Source: Longimicrobium sp.
GTDB lineage: Bacteria; Gemmatimonadota; Gemmatimonadetes; Longimicrobiales; Longimicrobiaceae
DNA length: 64,000 nucleotides
NCBI GenBank assembly: GCA_036377595.1
Contig: DASUYB010000068.1
Span: 1 to 64,000 of the forward strand
Direction of reading: 5' to 3'
Made by a program: the position numbers and the translations under genes. Each line of letters begins with the position of its first letter. Positions within the stretch are counted from its first letter, which is position 1. The notes under the pieces are model-generated. The model searched no databases. It saw only the letters and a program-made list of their open reading frames with translations, and was not told the origin of the DNA. Below, one piece after another: positions 7,442-17,034 of this stretch.

Positions 7442-8401
7442 ATGCTTCCGATCCGCACCATCCTGGCCGCCACCGACCTGACCGACGCGTGCGACGAGGT
7501 GCTCCGCGCCGCCGCCGCGCTGGCCCGCCGCTCGGGCGCCGCGCTGCACGTGGTCCACGCGTTCGACTTCCCGCAAACGCCGTACTTCGAAGCGCCGGTG
7601 GACCCCACCACCTTCCAGGCGCGCATCGACGACAGCGAGCGGGCGATGGCCGAGCAGATCGTGCGCACCGTCCCCGCCGGCGTGGAGGTGGCCTCGACCC
7701 GGCTGGACGTCTACGCCGCCTCGCGCGCCATCGCCGACTACGCGGCGGCCGTCAGGGCCGACGTGATCGTCCTGGGCGCGCACACCCGCCGGCGGCTGGA
7801 GATCGGGATGCTGGGCACCACCGCCGACCGCGTGATCCGCACCGTCGACGTCCCCGTGCTGATCGTCCGCGCGCCGCTGCGCACGCCGCTCCGGCGCGTC
7901 CTGGTGCCCATCGACCTCTCGGAGCGCAGCGGCGCGGTGCTCGACGTGGCGCTGGGGTGGGCCGCGGAGCTCGGCGGCCACGACGGCGCGCTCCCCCTCC
8001 CCACGGTGGAGATGGAGATCGTGCACGTGGTGCCGCGCGTCCTCGCGCCCACCGGCCTCCCCTTCGACCGCGCCACCGTGCTGCCGGGGATGAACCGCGA
8101 GGTGGAGGCGGCGCTCGGGCGCGCGGGCGGCGCGTCCGGCGTGCAGGTGTCCGAGGAGCTGCTCTTCGGCGACCGGCCGGACCGCGAGATCGTGCGCTGC
8201 GCCGGGCAGGGCGGCGCGGACTTGGTGGTGATGGCCACGCACGGCTACGGGATGGTCAAGCGCGCGCTCGTCGGCAGCACCGCCAGCGGCGTCGCCCGCA
8301 ACGCGCCCTGCCCGGTGCTGCTCGTCCCGCCGCGCGTCTGGCGCGCCGAGCCGGCGGCGAAGCAGTCTCCCGCGGCCACGGCCGAGCCGGCGCTGCCCTG
8401 A
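7442..8401 (+). CDS. tandem universal stress protein (two UspA domains)
   Basis: 319 residues with two UspA domains (about 1-142 and 150-305). The second has the ATP-binding signature, [20 protein letters not shown] followed by PVLLV. The first has the related [21 protein letters not shown]. Two-domain Usp proteins are cytosolic stress or dormancy factors that bind ATP or related nucleotides. The start ATG at 7442 begins [13 protein letters not shown], exactly at the usual first beta strand. The C-terminal 20 residues are Ala/Pro-rich and likely disordered. It is probably monocistronic. Confidence 0.92.
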   Translation: MLPIRTILAATDLTDACDEVLRAAAALARRSGAALHVVHAFDFPQTPYFEAPVDPTTFQARIDDSERAMAEQIVRTVPAGVEVASTRLDVYAASRAIADYAAAVRADVIVLGAHTRRRLEIGMLGTTADRVIRTVDVPVLIVRAPLRTPLRRVLVPIDLSERSGAVLDVALGWAAELGGHDGALPLPTVEMEIVHVVPRVLAPTGLPFDRATVLPGMNREVEAALGRAGGASGVQVSEELLFGDRPDREIVRCAGQGGADLVVMATHGYGMVKRALVGSTASGVARNAPCPVLLVPPRVWRAEPAAKQSPAATAEPALP

Positions 8402-8507
8402 CCCGGCTCGCGGGCCGGTGATATTCTTCGGGGGAGACGATGTGCGTCGCCAGCGCGGGCGTCCGCGCTGGCGACGCGATCTTGCGGCTTCGGGAGATGG
8501 CGAGCGG

Positions 8508-9341
8508 ATGACGGAGACGGGGACCGGGCGGGCGGAGATGTCCATCGCCGAGGTGGCGGCGCAGCTGCGGGCGCTGGGCGTGGAGCGCGGCGGCGTGCTT
8601 CTCGTCCACACCTCCTTCCGCGCGGTGCGGCCGGTGGAGGATGGGCCGCGCGGGCTGATCGCGGCGCTGCGGGATGCGCTCGGGCCGGACGGCACGCTGG
8701 CGATGCCGTCATGGACTGGCGACGACGAGCATCTGTTCGACCCCGCCACGACGCGCGCGGCGGAGGATCTCGGCGTCGTCGCCGACACCTTCTGGCGTCT
8801 CCCCGGCGTGCGGCGGAGCGATTACCTCTTCGCCTTCGCGGCGGCGGGCCCGCGCGCGGCGGAGATCGTGCGCGACCCGCTCCCCCTCCCGCCGCACATC
8901 CCCGAGAGCCCCGCCGGCCGCGTGCACGAGCTGGACGGGCAGGTGCTCCTCCTCGGCGTAAACCACGACGCGGACACCACGCTCCATCTCGCCGAATTGA
9001 TCGCCGGCGTCCCCTACCGCGTGCCGAAGGCGTGCACGGTGCTGCGCGACGGGCGGCCCGCGCGCATCGAGTACGGCGAGAACGACCACTGCTGCGAGCG
9101 CTTCGCGATGATGGACGGATGGCTGCGCGGGCGCGGCTTCCAGCGCGAGGGGCGCGTCGGCCACGCGCACGCGCGGCTTGCGCGCTCGCGCGAGATCGTG
9201 GAGGTTGCGCGCGAGCACCTGGCGCGCGATCGCTCGTCTTCCTCCATCCCCCCGGTCACGGCTGCGAGGAGTGCGACGCGGCACGCCGCAGCATCCCGGG
9301 CTGAACCCGGGATTCCGAAACACCTCCCGGTGTCATCCTGA
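8508..9341 (+). CDS. AAC(3)-family N-acetyltransferase, 3'-frameshifted
   Basis: 277-residue reading frame. Most of it matches the aminoglycoside 3-N-acetyltransferase (AAC(3)/YokD) family: [11 protein letters not shown] near residue 35, then [23 protein letters not shown] and [16 protein letters not shown]. Family members acetylate aminoglycosides or unknown amines with acetyl-CoA. From about residue 241 the frame becomes Ser/Ala-rich and ends inside a repeat element. In the +1-shifted frame the sequence continues [20 protein letters not shown] and stops at 9304, which looks like the true C-terminus. A single base appears lost around 9231. A second start, ATG 8538, is possible. Confidence 0.8.
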   Translation: MTETGTGRAEMSIAEVAAQLRALGVERGGVLLVHTSFRAVRPVEDGPRGLIAALRDALGPDGTLAMPSWTGDDEHLFDPATTRAAEDLGVVADTFWRLPGVRRSDYLFAFAAAGPRAAEIVRDPLPLPPHIPESPAGRVHELDGQVLLLGVNHDADTTLHLAELIAGVPYRVPKACTVLRDGRPARIEYGENDHCCERFAMMDGWLRGRGFQREGRVGHAHARLARSREIVEVAREHLARDRSSSSIPPVTAARSATRHAAASRAEPGIPKHLPVSS

Positions 9342-9520
9342 GGGCGCGGAGCACTGAAATCGCGTTCGCACAAGGGCCTGCGCGCCCGAAGGATCTTGCG
9401 TGGCGGGCCGGATGTCCGCTCGAAGGGCCAAACTCTCCGCGAGGGTTGAGTAGATCCTTCGGTCGGCGCCCAACTCCCGTGCGGACACGAGCTCGACGCG
9501 GCGCCTCCCTCAGGATGACA
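9331..9520. mobile_element. MITE-like element with TGTCATCCTGAGGG ends
   Basis: A 190-bp non-coding element bounded by 14-bp terminal inverted repeats (TGTCATCCTGAGGG at 9331 and its complement ending at 9520), with internal GAAGGATCT and AGATCCTTC also inverted. Related but shorter copies lie at 29015-29084 and 31851-31919. The frameshifted tail of the preceding acetyltransferase runs into it. Confidence 0.65.
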
Positions 9521-9552
9521 TACGGCTGGATGTCCCATTGATCAATGATGTG

Positions 9553-12228
9553 ATGCCCGATTTCCCCGCCGCGGACTGGCACGCGCTGGAGCCGGCCGAC
9601 GCGCTCGAGCGCCTCCGCACCGGCCGCGAGGGACTATCCCCGGCCGAGGCGGAGGCGCGGCTCGCCACGCACGGGCCCAACGAGCTGCGCGCCGCGCCGC
9701 CCGTCTCCGCGTGGCGCATCCTCGTGGCGCAGCTGCGCGGCGTGGTCATCTGGCTGCTGATCGCCGCGTCGGCCATCGCGCTGGTGATGGGCGACCGCGC
9801 GGAATCCATCGCCATCTTCGTCGTCCTGGTCCTCAACGCCGCGCTCGGCTTCGTGATGGAGCTGCGCGCCAACCGGGCGATGGAGGCGCTCCTCTCCCTC
9901 GAAGTCCCCCACGCGGTGGTGATCCGCGGCGGGCGCCGCATCGAGCTCGGCGCGCGCGAGGTCGTCCCCGGCGACGTGCTGGCGCTGGAGGCGGGGGCGA
10001 TGGTCGCCGCCGACGCGTACCTGCTGGACGCGGCGGAACTGGTCACCAGCGAGGCGCCGCTCACCGGCGAGTCGCTCCCCGTCCGCAAGCATCCCGGCCG
10101 CGCGCTCCCCCCGAAGACGCCGCTGGCCGAGCGCGCCAACCTCGTCTTCCGCTCCACCTTCGTCGCCGCGGGGAGCGGGCGCGCCGTCGTCTTCGCCACG
10201 GGGATGGGCACCGAGGTGGGAAAGATCGGCACGCTCGTGGCCGGCGTCTCCATCGAGCCGACGCCGCTGGAACGCCGGCTCGACGAGCTGGGGAAGCGCC
10301 TGGTCTGGATCGCGCTGGCCGCGGCGGCCGCGGTGGCGCTCCTCGACTGGCTGCAGGGCGCGGCGCTGGCGGAAACGCTGGAGACGGGGATCGCGCTCGC
10401 CATCGCCGCGGTGCCGGAGGGGCTGCCGGCGGTCTCCACCATCGCCCTGGCCGTCGGCGTGCGGCGGATGGCGCGGCGGCACGCGCTGATCCGCCGCCTT
10501 CCGGTGGTCGAATCCCTCGGCTCGGCGACGGTCGTCTGCACCGACAAGACGGGAACGCTCACCCGCGGCGAGATGACCGTCACCGAGCTGCGCGCGCCGG
10601 GGCGGCGGTGGGCGGTGACGGGGATCGGCTACGCGCCCGAGGGGGAGATTCAAGGGGATGGGGATGGAGATGCCGACCCCGTCCTCCGCCGCCTCCTCGC
10701 AGCCGCCGTGCTCGCGAACCGCGCCGAGCTGGTGCGGGGTGACGAGGGATGGATCGTCCGCGGCGACCCCACCGAAGGCGCGCTCCTGGCCGCCGCCGCG
10801 AAGGCCGGCGTCGACCGGCAGGCGCTGCGCGCGGAGACGCCGGAGACGGGCGAGGTCCCCTTCTCCAGCGAGCGCATGCTGATGGCGACGTTCCACCGCC
10901 GCGCGGACGGATCGGCGTTCGCCGCGGTGAAGGGCGCGCCGGGGCGGACGCTGGAGCGCTGCACCCGCCTCGCCACGGCGGACGGCGAGCGGGCGGTGGG
11001 CGACGACGAGCGGCGCCGCCTCCGCGAGGAGAACGAGGCGATGGCCGCTCAGGGGCTGCGCGTGCTGGCGATGGCGTGGAAGGATGGCGTCGCGGCGCCG
11101 GGCGCGGATGCGCTGCGCGAGCTCACCTTCCTGGGCTTCGCGGGGATGATGGACCCGCCGGCCGAGGGCGTCCCCGAGACCATCCGCACCCTGCGCGACG
11201 CGGGGATCCGCACGGTGATGATCACCGGCGACCAGCGCGCCACCGCCGAGGCCGTGGGCCGCGAGCTGGGGATCGTCGCGGGCGGCGAGGGGGTGTTCGA
11301 CGGCGCGGCGATCAGCGCGCTGGAGGGCGACGAGTGGCTGGAGTGCGTGCGCCAGGCCGGCGCGTTCAGCCGCGTGAGCCCCGAGGACAAGCTGCGGCTG
11401 GTAGATGGCTACCGCCGCGCCGGCGAGGTCGTGGCCATGCTGGGCGACGGGGTGAACGACGCCGCAGCCCTCCGCCGCGCCGACGTCGGCGTCGCCATGG
11501 GGCTGCGGGGGACGGACGTGGCCAAGGAGGCGGCGAGCGTCGTCCTGCAGGACGACCGCTTCGCCACGGTGGCCGCGGCGGTGGAGGAGGGGCGCGTCGT
11601 GTACGCGAACATCCGCCGCTTCGTCTTCTACCTGTTCAGCTGCAACACGGCCGAGGTGCTGGTGCTGCTGATCGCGGGGCTCGCGGGATTGCCGGCGCCG
11701 CTCCTCGCACTGCCGATCCTGTGGCTGAACCTGGCGACCGACACCTTCCCCGCCCTCGCCCTGGCCGTGGAGCCCGCCGACGCCGACGTGATGCGCCGCC
11801 CGCCGCGCGATCCGCGCGCCGCCATCCTGTCGCGGCCGTTCCTCCTCTCCGTCGGCCTCTACGCATTACTGATCACCGCGTGCACGCTCGGCGCGTACTG
11901 GATCGCGCTCGGAACACTGCCGGTACCGCACGCGCGAACGGTGGCGTTCCAGACGCTGGCGCTGGGGCAGCTCTTCCACCTGGGCAACGCGCGCAGCAGC
12001 TCGCCCGTGCTCACCCGCGACGCCATCACGCGCAACAAGTGGGCGCTGGCGGCGGTGATCGGCGTGCTCGCGCTCCAACTCGCCGCGGCATACGTCCAGC
12101 CGTTGCCGTCCATCCTCCGCCTCCCCACCCCGAACGCGGCGGACTGGCTGCTGATCGTCCCCTTCGCCCTCGCCCCCGCCGTCATCGGCCAGGCGATCAA
12201 GTTCCTGCGCGGCCGCGCGATCGAGTAG
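9553..12228 (+). CDS. P2A-type Ca2+-transporting P-type ATPase
   Basis: 891 residues. It has an N-terminal cation-ATPase domain, actuator domain with LTGES, phosphorylation site DKTGTLT (Asp331), hinge GDGVND (631-636) and about ten membrane helices. Transport-site residues match calcium pumps of the SERCA type: PEGLP in M4 (288-292), N and E in M5 (CNTAEVL), and NLATD in M6. It should export Ca2+, or possibly Mn2+, using ATP. The start is taken at ATG 9553; an in-frame TTG at 9538 adds only five residues. The upstream MITE-like element ends 32 bp before the start. It is followed by a long hairpin repeat. Confidence 0.92.
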   Translation: MPDFPAADWHALEPADALERLRTGREGLSPAEAEARLATHGPNELRAAPPVSAWRILVAQLRGVVIWLLIAASAIALVMGDRAESIAIFVVLVLNAALGFVMELRANRAMEALLSLEVPHAVVIRGGRRIELGAREVVPGDVLALEAGAMVAADAYLLDAAELVTSEAPLTGESLPVRKHPGRALPPKTPLAERANLVFRSTFVAAGSGRAVVFATGMGTEVGKIGTLVAGVSIEPTPLERRLDELGKRLVWIALAAAAAVALLDWLQGAALAETLETGIALAIAAVPEGLPAVSTIALAVGVRRMARRHALIRRLPVVESLGSATVVCTDKTGTLTRGEMTVTELRAPGRRWAVTGIGYAPEGEIQGDGDGDADPVLRRLLAAAVLANRAELVRGDEGWIVRGDPTEGALLAAAAKAGVDRQALRAETPETGEVPFSSERMLMATFHRRADGSAFAAVKGAPGRTLERCTRLATADGERAVGDDERRRLREENEAMAAQGLRVLAMAWKDGVAAPGADALRELTFLGFAGMMDPPAEGVPETIRTLRDAGIRTVMITGDQRATAEAVGRELGIVAGGEGVFDGAAISALEGDEWLECVRQAGAFSRVSPEDKLRLVDGYRRAGEVVAMLGDGVNDAAALRRADVGVAMGLRGTDVAKEAASVVLQDDRFATVAAAVEEGRVVYANIRRFVFYLFSCNTAEVLVLLIAGLAGLPAPLLALPILWLNLATDTFPALALAVEPADADVMRRPPRDPRAAILSRPFLLSVGLYALLITACTLGAYWIALGTLPVPHARTVAFQTLALGQLFHLGNARSSSPVLTRDAITRNKWALAAVIGVLALQLAAAYVQPLPSILRLPTPNAADWLLIVPFALAPAVIGQAIKFLRGRAIE

Positions 12229-12234
12229 AAGAAA

Positions 12235-12313
12235 TCACACAGAGACACAGAGAGAAAAGAGAGCCACGGAGAACTCCTCCGTGCCTCTCTTTTTGTCTCT
12301 GTGCCTCTGTGTG
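12235..12313. repeat. long hairpin repeat, CACAGAG/CTCTGTG family
   Basis: Arms around 12235-12274 and 12276-12313 pair almost throughout (outer TCACACAGAGACACAGAGA against GTCTCTGTGCCTCTGTGTGA with one mismatch, inner AGAGAG and CACGGAG segments also complementary). It sits between convergent genes and could serve as a bidirectional terminator. Confidence 0.75.
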
Positions 12314-12335
12314 AAACCCTGCCGAATGCAGCCTT

Positions 12336-12647
12336 TTACACCGGGTCCCAGGCGATGCGTGCGTAGCGGGTGCCGGTAAAGCGCTCGTGCAGCAGGCGGA
12401 GCGCGGCGCGGCGGGCATCGGCCTCCGCCTCCACGTCGACCGGGACGGTGGCGCGGAGGCGGTAGCGCACGGCGAACTCCTCCACGATGCGCGGCGCGGG
12501 ATCGGTGCGCGCCACCTCCACGATCTCCACGCGCGCGCCGGGCCAGATCTCCCCCAGCTCCTTCTCCACCTGGTGCTCCGCGTCGGCGATGCCGTACGCG
12601 GCGAGCTCCACCCGTCCCCCGCCCCGCACCGCCACCTCTCGGCGCAC
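12336..12647 (-). CDS. small hypothetical protein, end of kinase operon
   Basis: 103 residues starting at GTG 12647, five nucleotides after the kinase stop codon. It is therefore co-transcribed with the kinase. Not recognised. The sequence alternates short beta-like stretches ([34 protein letters not shown]) with two helices and ends in a YARIAWDP motif, suggesting a compact alpha/beta fold of the dodecin or stress-protein size class. No signal peptide, Cys pair or membrane segment. Position last in a phospho-signalling and cell-wall cluster hints at an accessory role, which is inference only. Confidence 0.65.
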   Translation of the reverse strand: MRREVAVRGGGRVELAAYGIADAEHQVEKELGEIWPGARVEIVEVARTDPAPRIVEEFAVRYRLRATVPVDVEAEADARRAALRLLHERFTGTRYARIAWDPV

Positions 12648-12652
12648 GTTCG

Positions 12653-14431
12653 TCAGCGCGGCGGCGCGATGCGGATGGTGTCGCCCGGCTCGGGCGTCGT
12701 GGTGTCGGCGGGCGGCGGCGCCACGGTGTCGACCGGCGGTGGCGGCGGCGCGGGCGGCGCCAGCAGCGCGTCGAGCTTCTGCTGCGCGATGGCGCGGTCG
12801 CGCTGGTTGACGCTGATCTGCAGGAACTGCCGGAGCGCGACCACGGCCCCCATGGTGTCGCCCGTGGCCAGCCGCGCGTCGGCCAGGTGGCTGTACGACA
12901 GGTCGTAGTTGCGGTCGAGCCGGATGGCGTCCTCCAGCAGCGTGGCCGCCTCCTCGAACCGGCCCAGCTTGATCAGCGCGAACCCCAAGTGGTCCTTGTA
13001 GTCGGCGCGCGTGGGATCGAGCTCCATCGCCTGCCGGAAGTAGTCCGCCGCCTGCTCGAACTGGTTCTGCTGCAGCAGCGCGCGTCCCTGCTGGTCCACG
13101 CGCGGCGCGTCGGCGGCGGTCAGCGTGTCGGCGTTGGTCGTGTCCTTCTGCGCCGAGTCGGGGAGCCCGGCCAGCGGGTTGTCGTCGGCGCCGCGGCCGC
13201 CCTGCGACGACGCGTACCACACGGCCGCGGCCGCGGTCACCAGCGCCAGCACCAGCAGCACCCACACCATCGGGTGCGTCCCCGTCCTCGGCTCGGGCTG
13301 GATGCGCCGGCGCGGAGGGGGGATCGCGGGCCCCGAGCGCGGCGGCACGCCCACCGGCGCGGGCGGCAGCGGGCGCGACGCGGCGGCCGCCCCCGCGCCG
13401 GCCATCGCCGCCGCGGCGCCGGCGACGGGGCGCGGGGCGAGCACCGTCCCCTCGTCCGCGGCCACGGCGGTGCGGTCGTCGTCCTCGTCCGTCGCGACCA
13501 CCGGGCCGGACACAGCGGGGACGGCGGATGCGGCCGCGGTGCCCTCGATCCGCCGCAGCGCCGCCTCCACCGCATCGGCGAAGGCGCCGGCGTTGGGGTA
13601 GCGCGCGGACGGATCGTGGTCGAGCGCCTGCCGGATCACCGTCTCCACCTCGGCGGGGACGGCCGGGTTGCGCGTGCGCAGCGAGGGGAGCGGCACCGAC
13701 TGGCCGATGGAGAGTCGGTTGCGGTCCGCCTCGGTGTACGGCTTCTCCCCCGTCAGCAGCTGCCAGCCGACCGCGCCCAGGGAGAAGACGTCCGCCGCGG
13801 GGGTGAGGGTGTCGTCGCCGCGCAGCTGCTCGGGGCTGGCGTAGGCGGGGGAGAGGGGCGCGCGGCCGTCGCGGGTGAGCGCGGTCTGCGTGTCTTCCTC
13901 GTCCACCACCTTGGCGATGCCGAAGTCCAGCACCCGCACCTGCACCTCGCCGGGGTCGCCGTCCTCGGCCAGGAAGATGTTGCCCGGCTTCACGTCGCGG
14001 TGGATGACGCCCAGGCGGTGGCCCACGTTGATGCCGCGCGCGGCCTGCTGCAGGATGCGCAGCGCGAGCGACATGGGCGGCGGGCCGGAGCGCTGCAGGC
14101 GGGAGGCCAGGTCGTGGCCGCGCAGCAGCTCCATCACGATGTAGTCCAGCCCCAGCTCGGCGTCGGTGCCGTAGTCGTAGACGGGAACGACGTTGGGGTG
14201 ATGCGGCAGGCGGGCGGCGGCGGCGGCCTCGCGGCGGAAGCGGGCGCGCATCCGTTCGCGGGTCTCCGCGTCGGCGGCCACGGCGGTGATGACCTTCACG
14301 GCCACGGGGCGCCCCAGCCGCTCGTCGGTGGCGCGGTACACGGCGCCCATCCCGCCGCGCCCGATCACCTCCTCCACGCGGTAGCGGTCGCCCAGCACGC
14401 GCCCACGGAGCAGCGATTCTATGCCTGCCAT
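12653..14431 (-). CDS. Ser/Thr protein kinase with membrane helix and TPRs
   Basis: 592 residues. Hanks-type kinase domain (about 16-280): P-loop IGRGGMGAVY, catalytic Lys46, HRDVKPGN (145-152), DFG (170-172) and PEQL. A Pro/Ala-rich linker leads to one membrane helix (about 388-408), then an extracytoplasmic region with tetratricopeptide repeats (about 445-535) and a Pro/Thr-rich tail. This is a PknB-like layout with TPRs in place of PASTA domains, so the external part may bind proteins rather than muropeptides. The start at 14431 has an AGGTGAG ribosome binding site. It lies downstream of FHA, PP2C, RodA/FtsW and PBP genes on the same strand and presumably phosphorylates the FHA proteins. 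Confidence 0.93.
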   Translation of the reverse strand: MAGIESLLRGRVLGDRYRVEEVIGRGGMGAVYRATDERLGRPVAVKVITAVAADAETRERMRARFRREAAAAARLPHHPNVVPVYDYGTDAELGLDYIVMELLRGHDLASRLQRSGPPPMSLALRILQQAARGINVGHRLGVIHRDVKPGNIFLAEDGDPGEVQVRVLDFGIAKVVDEEDTQTALTRDGRAPLSPAYASPEQLRGDDTLTPAADVFSLGAVGWQLLTGEKPYTEADRNRLSIGQSVPLPSLRTRNPAVPAEVETVIRQALDHDPSARYPNAGAFADAVEAALRRIEGTAAASAVPAVSGPVVATDEDDDRTAVAADEGTVLAPRPVAGAAAAMAGAGAAAASRPLPPAPVGVPPRSGPAIPPPRRRIQPEPRTGTHPMVWVLLVLALVTAAAAVWYASSQGGRGADDNPLAGLPDSAQKDTTNADTLTAADAPRVDQQGRALLQQNQFEQAADYFRQAMELDPTRADYKDHLGFALIKLGRFEEAATLLEDAIRLDRNYDLSYSHLADARLATGDTMGAVVALRQFLQISVNQRDRAIAQQKLDALLAPPAPPPPPVDTVAPPPADTTTPEPGDTIRIAPPR

Positions 14432-14560
14432 CTCACCTGGCTCTGCGAGTCCGAGACGATGTTGTCGTTCCTCTGAGTGTCTGCGACTGCTGAACTGCCC
14501 GGATCTACGAAAAACGGCGCGGACGCGGCATCCGCGCCCCCCTCCCCGCGCTTCGCGCGA

Positions 14561-14674
14561 CCCTCCCCCCAAAACCGACTGGGGGGAGGGTGAAGAAACG
14601 AGTTTCCCGCGAGCGCCGAAGCCAGTCACCGTGCTGAGGTCTCCCCCTCCCCCAGTCGGTTTTGGGGGAGGGGG
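14561..14674. repeat. inverted repeat, CCCTCCCCC-AAAACCGACT arms
   Basis: Two 28-30 nt segments, 14561-14590 and 14645-14674, are inverted copies apart from one-base length differences in the C and G runs. Each contains the core AAAACCGACTGGGGG and can also fold on itself. The element occupies the only sizeable gap (14432-14749) inside the kinase/cell-wall cluster, so it may separate transcription of the kinase from the genes upstream. Confidence 0.7.
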
Positions 14675-14749
14675 CCGGGGGGAGAGGGCTTCCGCGCCGC
14701 GTAGGCGCCGGCGTCAGTTCCCCGCGACGATCCCAGTCCCGCCCGGTCG

Positions 14750-15841
14750 TCACCCGAACCGCGTGGCGTCCGGATCGATCTCCACCTCGCGCTGCCCCGC
14801 GTCGTCCGCCGCCTCGCGCGTGTCGACGATGCGCAGCACCGGGCCGTGCTCGCCGATCACCATCTCCGCGCCGGGGGCCACCCACTCGGTGTGGTTCATC
14901 ATCAGGTCGCCCAGCTCCAGCTCGCCCTTGGCGTTGGCGCCGGGCACCTCGCGCTCGCCCACGTGCAGCGGGTTCAGCCCCACGTTGTACACGGTGAAGC
15001 CCACGCGGTCCCCCCGCGGCGCCCAGACCAGCGCCAGCTGGCGGCGGCTCACGTGCGGCGCGTCGGTGATGGCCACGTCGCTGCGCAGCGCGGGGTTGTC
15101 CGTCTGACGCCCCACCGTGGTCAGTGGCTTGGGGATGCCGAAGCGCTCCTTCTCCTCGCCCTCCTCGCTCTCGACCACGACCGCGAAGCGATCCGCCACG
15201 AAGCGCGTCCCCGCCCCCGCGTCGGCGCCCGGATGCGCGGGCTCGGGCGGCGCCGCGATCCCGTCCAGCCGCGTGGCGTCGGGGTCGATCGACGGCCCGG
15301 CCGGCTGCTCGCGCGGCGCGGCGGGCGTGGGCGGCGGCGGCTCGGCGGGGCGCGGGGCGATCACCGTCGCGTTCTCCGCCGCCGCCGCGGCCACGGCGGA
15401 GGTGGACGGGCCGCTGGGGACGGAGGCGATCTGCGTGGCCGGCTCCGGCTCGCTCTTCCGGGCGACGAACAGCTCCGGCTCGGGCTCGTCGCCGCGACGG
15501 GCGGCCACGCGGAAGAGCGGCGCGCCGGGGTTGGGCGCCGCGCGCAAACGGACCTTGTAGAAGCGGTCGTACAGCGAGCCGTGGCGCATGCAGCTGTCCG
15601 TCAGCTCGCGCTCCAGCTCGGCCGCCACCGGCTGCACCGCCTCGGCCGCGTCGGGGCGCAGCGTCACCACCAGCGTGCTCTCGGGGAGCATCTTCTGGTA
15701 GCGGTCGGGGATGGCGCGCTGGTTCTCGCGGTCGATCAGGTCGCCCAGCGCCAGCTTGATCTCGGGCACCGCCTCGCGCAGCAGCGTGTCCAGCAGCGGC
15801 TCGGTGTCGGCGGCGGCGGAGCCGGGGAGGAGCTCGCTCAT
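14750..15841 (-). CDS. FHA-domain protein (FhaA-like)
   Basis: 363 residues. The N-terminal region (about 15-100) resembles the FhaA_N/DUF3662 domain. A long Pro/Ala-rich linker with DPDATRLDG follows, then a C-terminal FHA domain (about 230-350) with GRQTDN, SRRQL and a conserved N in the YNVGLNPLHV stretch. The protein ends with a second DPDATRFG motif. FHA domains bind phosphothreonine, and the repeated DATRL/DATRF Thr sites are plausible kinase targets. The ATG overlaps the upstream phosphatase stop as ATGA, implying translational coupling. A likely partner or substrate of the kinase at 12653. Confidence 0.85.
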   Translation of the reverse strand: MSELLPGSAAADTEPLLDTLLREAVPEIKLALGDLIDRENQRAIPDRYQKMLPESTLVVTLRPDAAEAVQPVAAELERELTDSCMRHGSLYDRFYKVRLRAAPNPGAPLFRVAARRGDEPEPELFVARKSEPEPATQIASVPSGPSTSAVAAAAAENATVIAPRPAEPPPPTPAAPREQPAGPSIDPDATRLDGIAAPPEPAHPGADAGAGTRFVADRFAVVVESEEGEEKERFGIPKPLTTVGRQTDNPALRSDVAITDAPHVSRRQLALVWAPRGDRVGFTVYNVGLNPLHVGEREVPGANAKGELELGDLMMNHTEWVAPGAEMVIGEHGPVLRIVDTREAADDAGQREVEIDPDATRFG

Positions 15842-17034
15842 CGTCCAGTGGGGGTGCGGGGAGCCGGCGGCGGCGCGGGGGGCGCGGCGGGCGGCGCCGC
15901 CTTCGCGCCGCTGTCGGCCGCGGTCACCGGCAGCCGGCCCGCGGTGTCGGGCGGCACGCGCGCCGCCAGCGAGTCCAGCGAGGCGCGCAGCGCGGCCGCC
16001 TCGGCGCGCGCGGCGGTGGCCTCGCCCCGCGCCTTCGCGCCGGTCATCGCGCCGTACAGGGCGGCCACCAGCGCCACCACGGCCACCCCGGCGCCGATGG
16101 CGCCCAGCGGCGAGCGTCCAGGTCTCACGTCGTCGGGAGGGTTGAAGGGTCCGCGCCGCGTCTCCGCCGCCACGGCGCGCGGGCGATCGACGGTCCGGTC
16201 CTCGGACGCCGCCGCGGCGGCCGGGCGGCCGGGGCTGGGAAGCGTGGCCTCGCCGGCGGGCGGTCCGCCGTCGTCCGGGAGCACGCGCACCACCACGGCG
16301 GTGTAGTTGTCGTCCGGCCCACGCTCCTCCACCTTGCGCGAGATGGCCTCGCACGCGGCGGAGGAGGAGCCCAGCGCCATCGCGTCGCCCAGCTCGTCCA
16401 GCCGCATGGCCTTGGTCACCCCGTCGCTGTGGACCAGGAAGGTCCATCCCGCGCGGACGGGGATCCAGGTCGTGTCGGCCTCGCCGCCGTGGCCCACGGC
16501 GCGCTGCAGCCGGTTGGCGCCCGGGCTGTCGGGGATCTCGTCCAGCGCGATGTCGCCCGCCTCCCAGCGCGCGAAGGCCGGCGTGTGGTCGCGCGTCTCC
16601 AGCCGCACCACGCCGTCGGGGGAGCGGCTGATCACCCGCACGTCGCCGACGTTGGCCACCAGCCAGCCGACGTCGCCCGCGCGGTCCTGCGTCAGCGCCA
16701 TCACCGTCAGCGCCGCGCCCATCCCCTCCATCTGCGCGGGATCGCCGCCGGCCGTCTTCGCCACCGCGTCGTCGGCCGAGCGGATGGCGTAGCGCGCCGC
16801 GTCGAGCGAGCGGATGGGCGCGGCGCGCGTCACCGCGTCGATCGCCGTCTCCGCCGCGACGCGACCCGCGCGCTGCCCGCCCATCCCGTCCGCGACGGCG
16901 ACGAGGCCCAGCTGGGGGAATTTCGCGACGGAGTAGGCGTCCTGGTTCTCGGCGCGCGGGCCCTGCGCGGTGGCGCCGGCCACGTCGAACACCATCCCGT
17001 ACGCCCGCACCGGCCCCGGAGATTCCACGCTCAT
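15838..17034 (-). CDS. PP2C-family Ser/Thr phosphatase with C-terminal helix
   Basis: 398 residues. PP2C/PPM domain (about 10-250) with metal-binding motifs RAENQDAY, VADGMGGQRAG, GDVR, LVHSDGVT and GPDDNYTAVVV, the last being the usual terminal signature. A linker precedes one membrane helix (about 305-325), then a short Ala-rich helix and a Pro-rich tail. This matches the PstP layout: a membrane-tethered phosphatase opposing the kinase. ATGA overlaps exist at both ends, with the RodA gene upstream and the FHA gene downstream, so expression ratios are probably fixed. Confidence 0.92.
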   Translation of the reverse strand: MSVESPGPVRAYGMVFDVAGATAQGPRAENQDAYSVAKFPQLGLVAVADGMGGQRAGRVAAETAIDAVTRAAPIRSLDAARYAIRSADDAVAKTAGGDPAQMEGMGAALTVMALTQDRAGDVGWLVANVGDVRVISRSPDGVVRLETRDHTPAFARWEAGDIALDEIPDSPGANRLQRAVGHGGEADTTWIPVRAGWTFLVHSDGVTKAMRLDELGDAMALGSSSAACEAISRKVEERGPDDNYTAVVVRVLPDDGGPPAGEATLPSPGRPAAAAASEDRTVDRPRAVAAETRRGPFNPPDDVRPGRSPLGAIGAGVAVVALVAALYGAMTGAKARGEATAARAEAAALRASLDSLAARVPPDTAGRLPVTAADSGAKAAPPAAPPAPPPAPRTPTGR

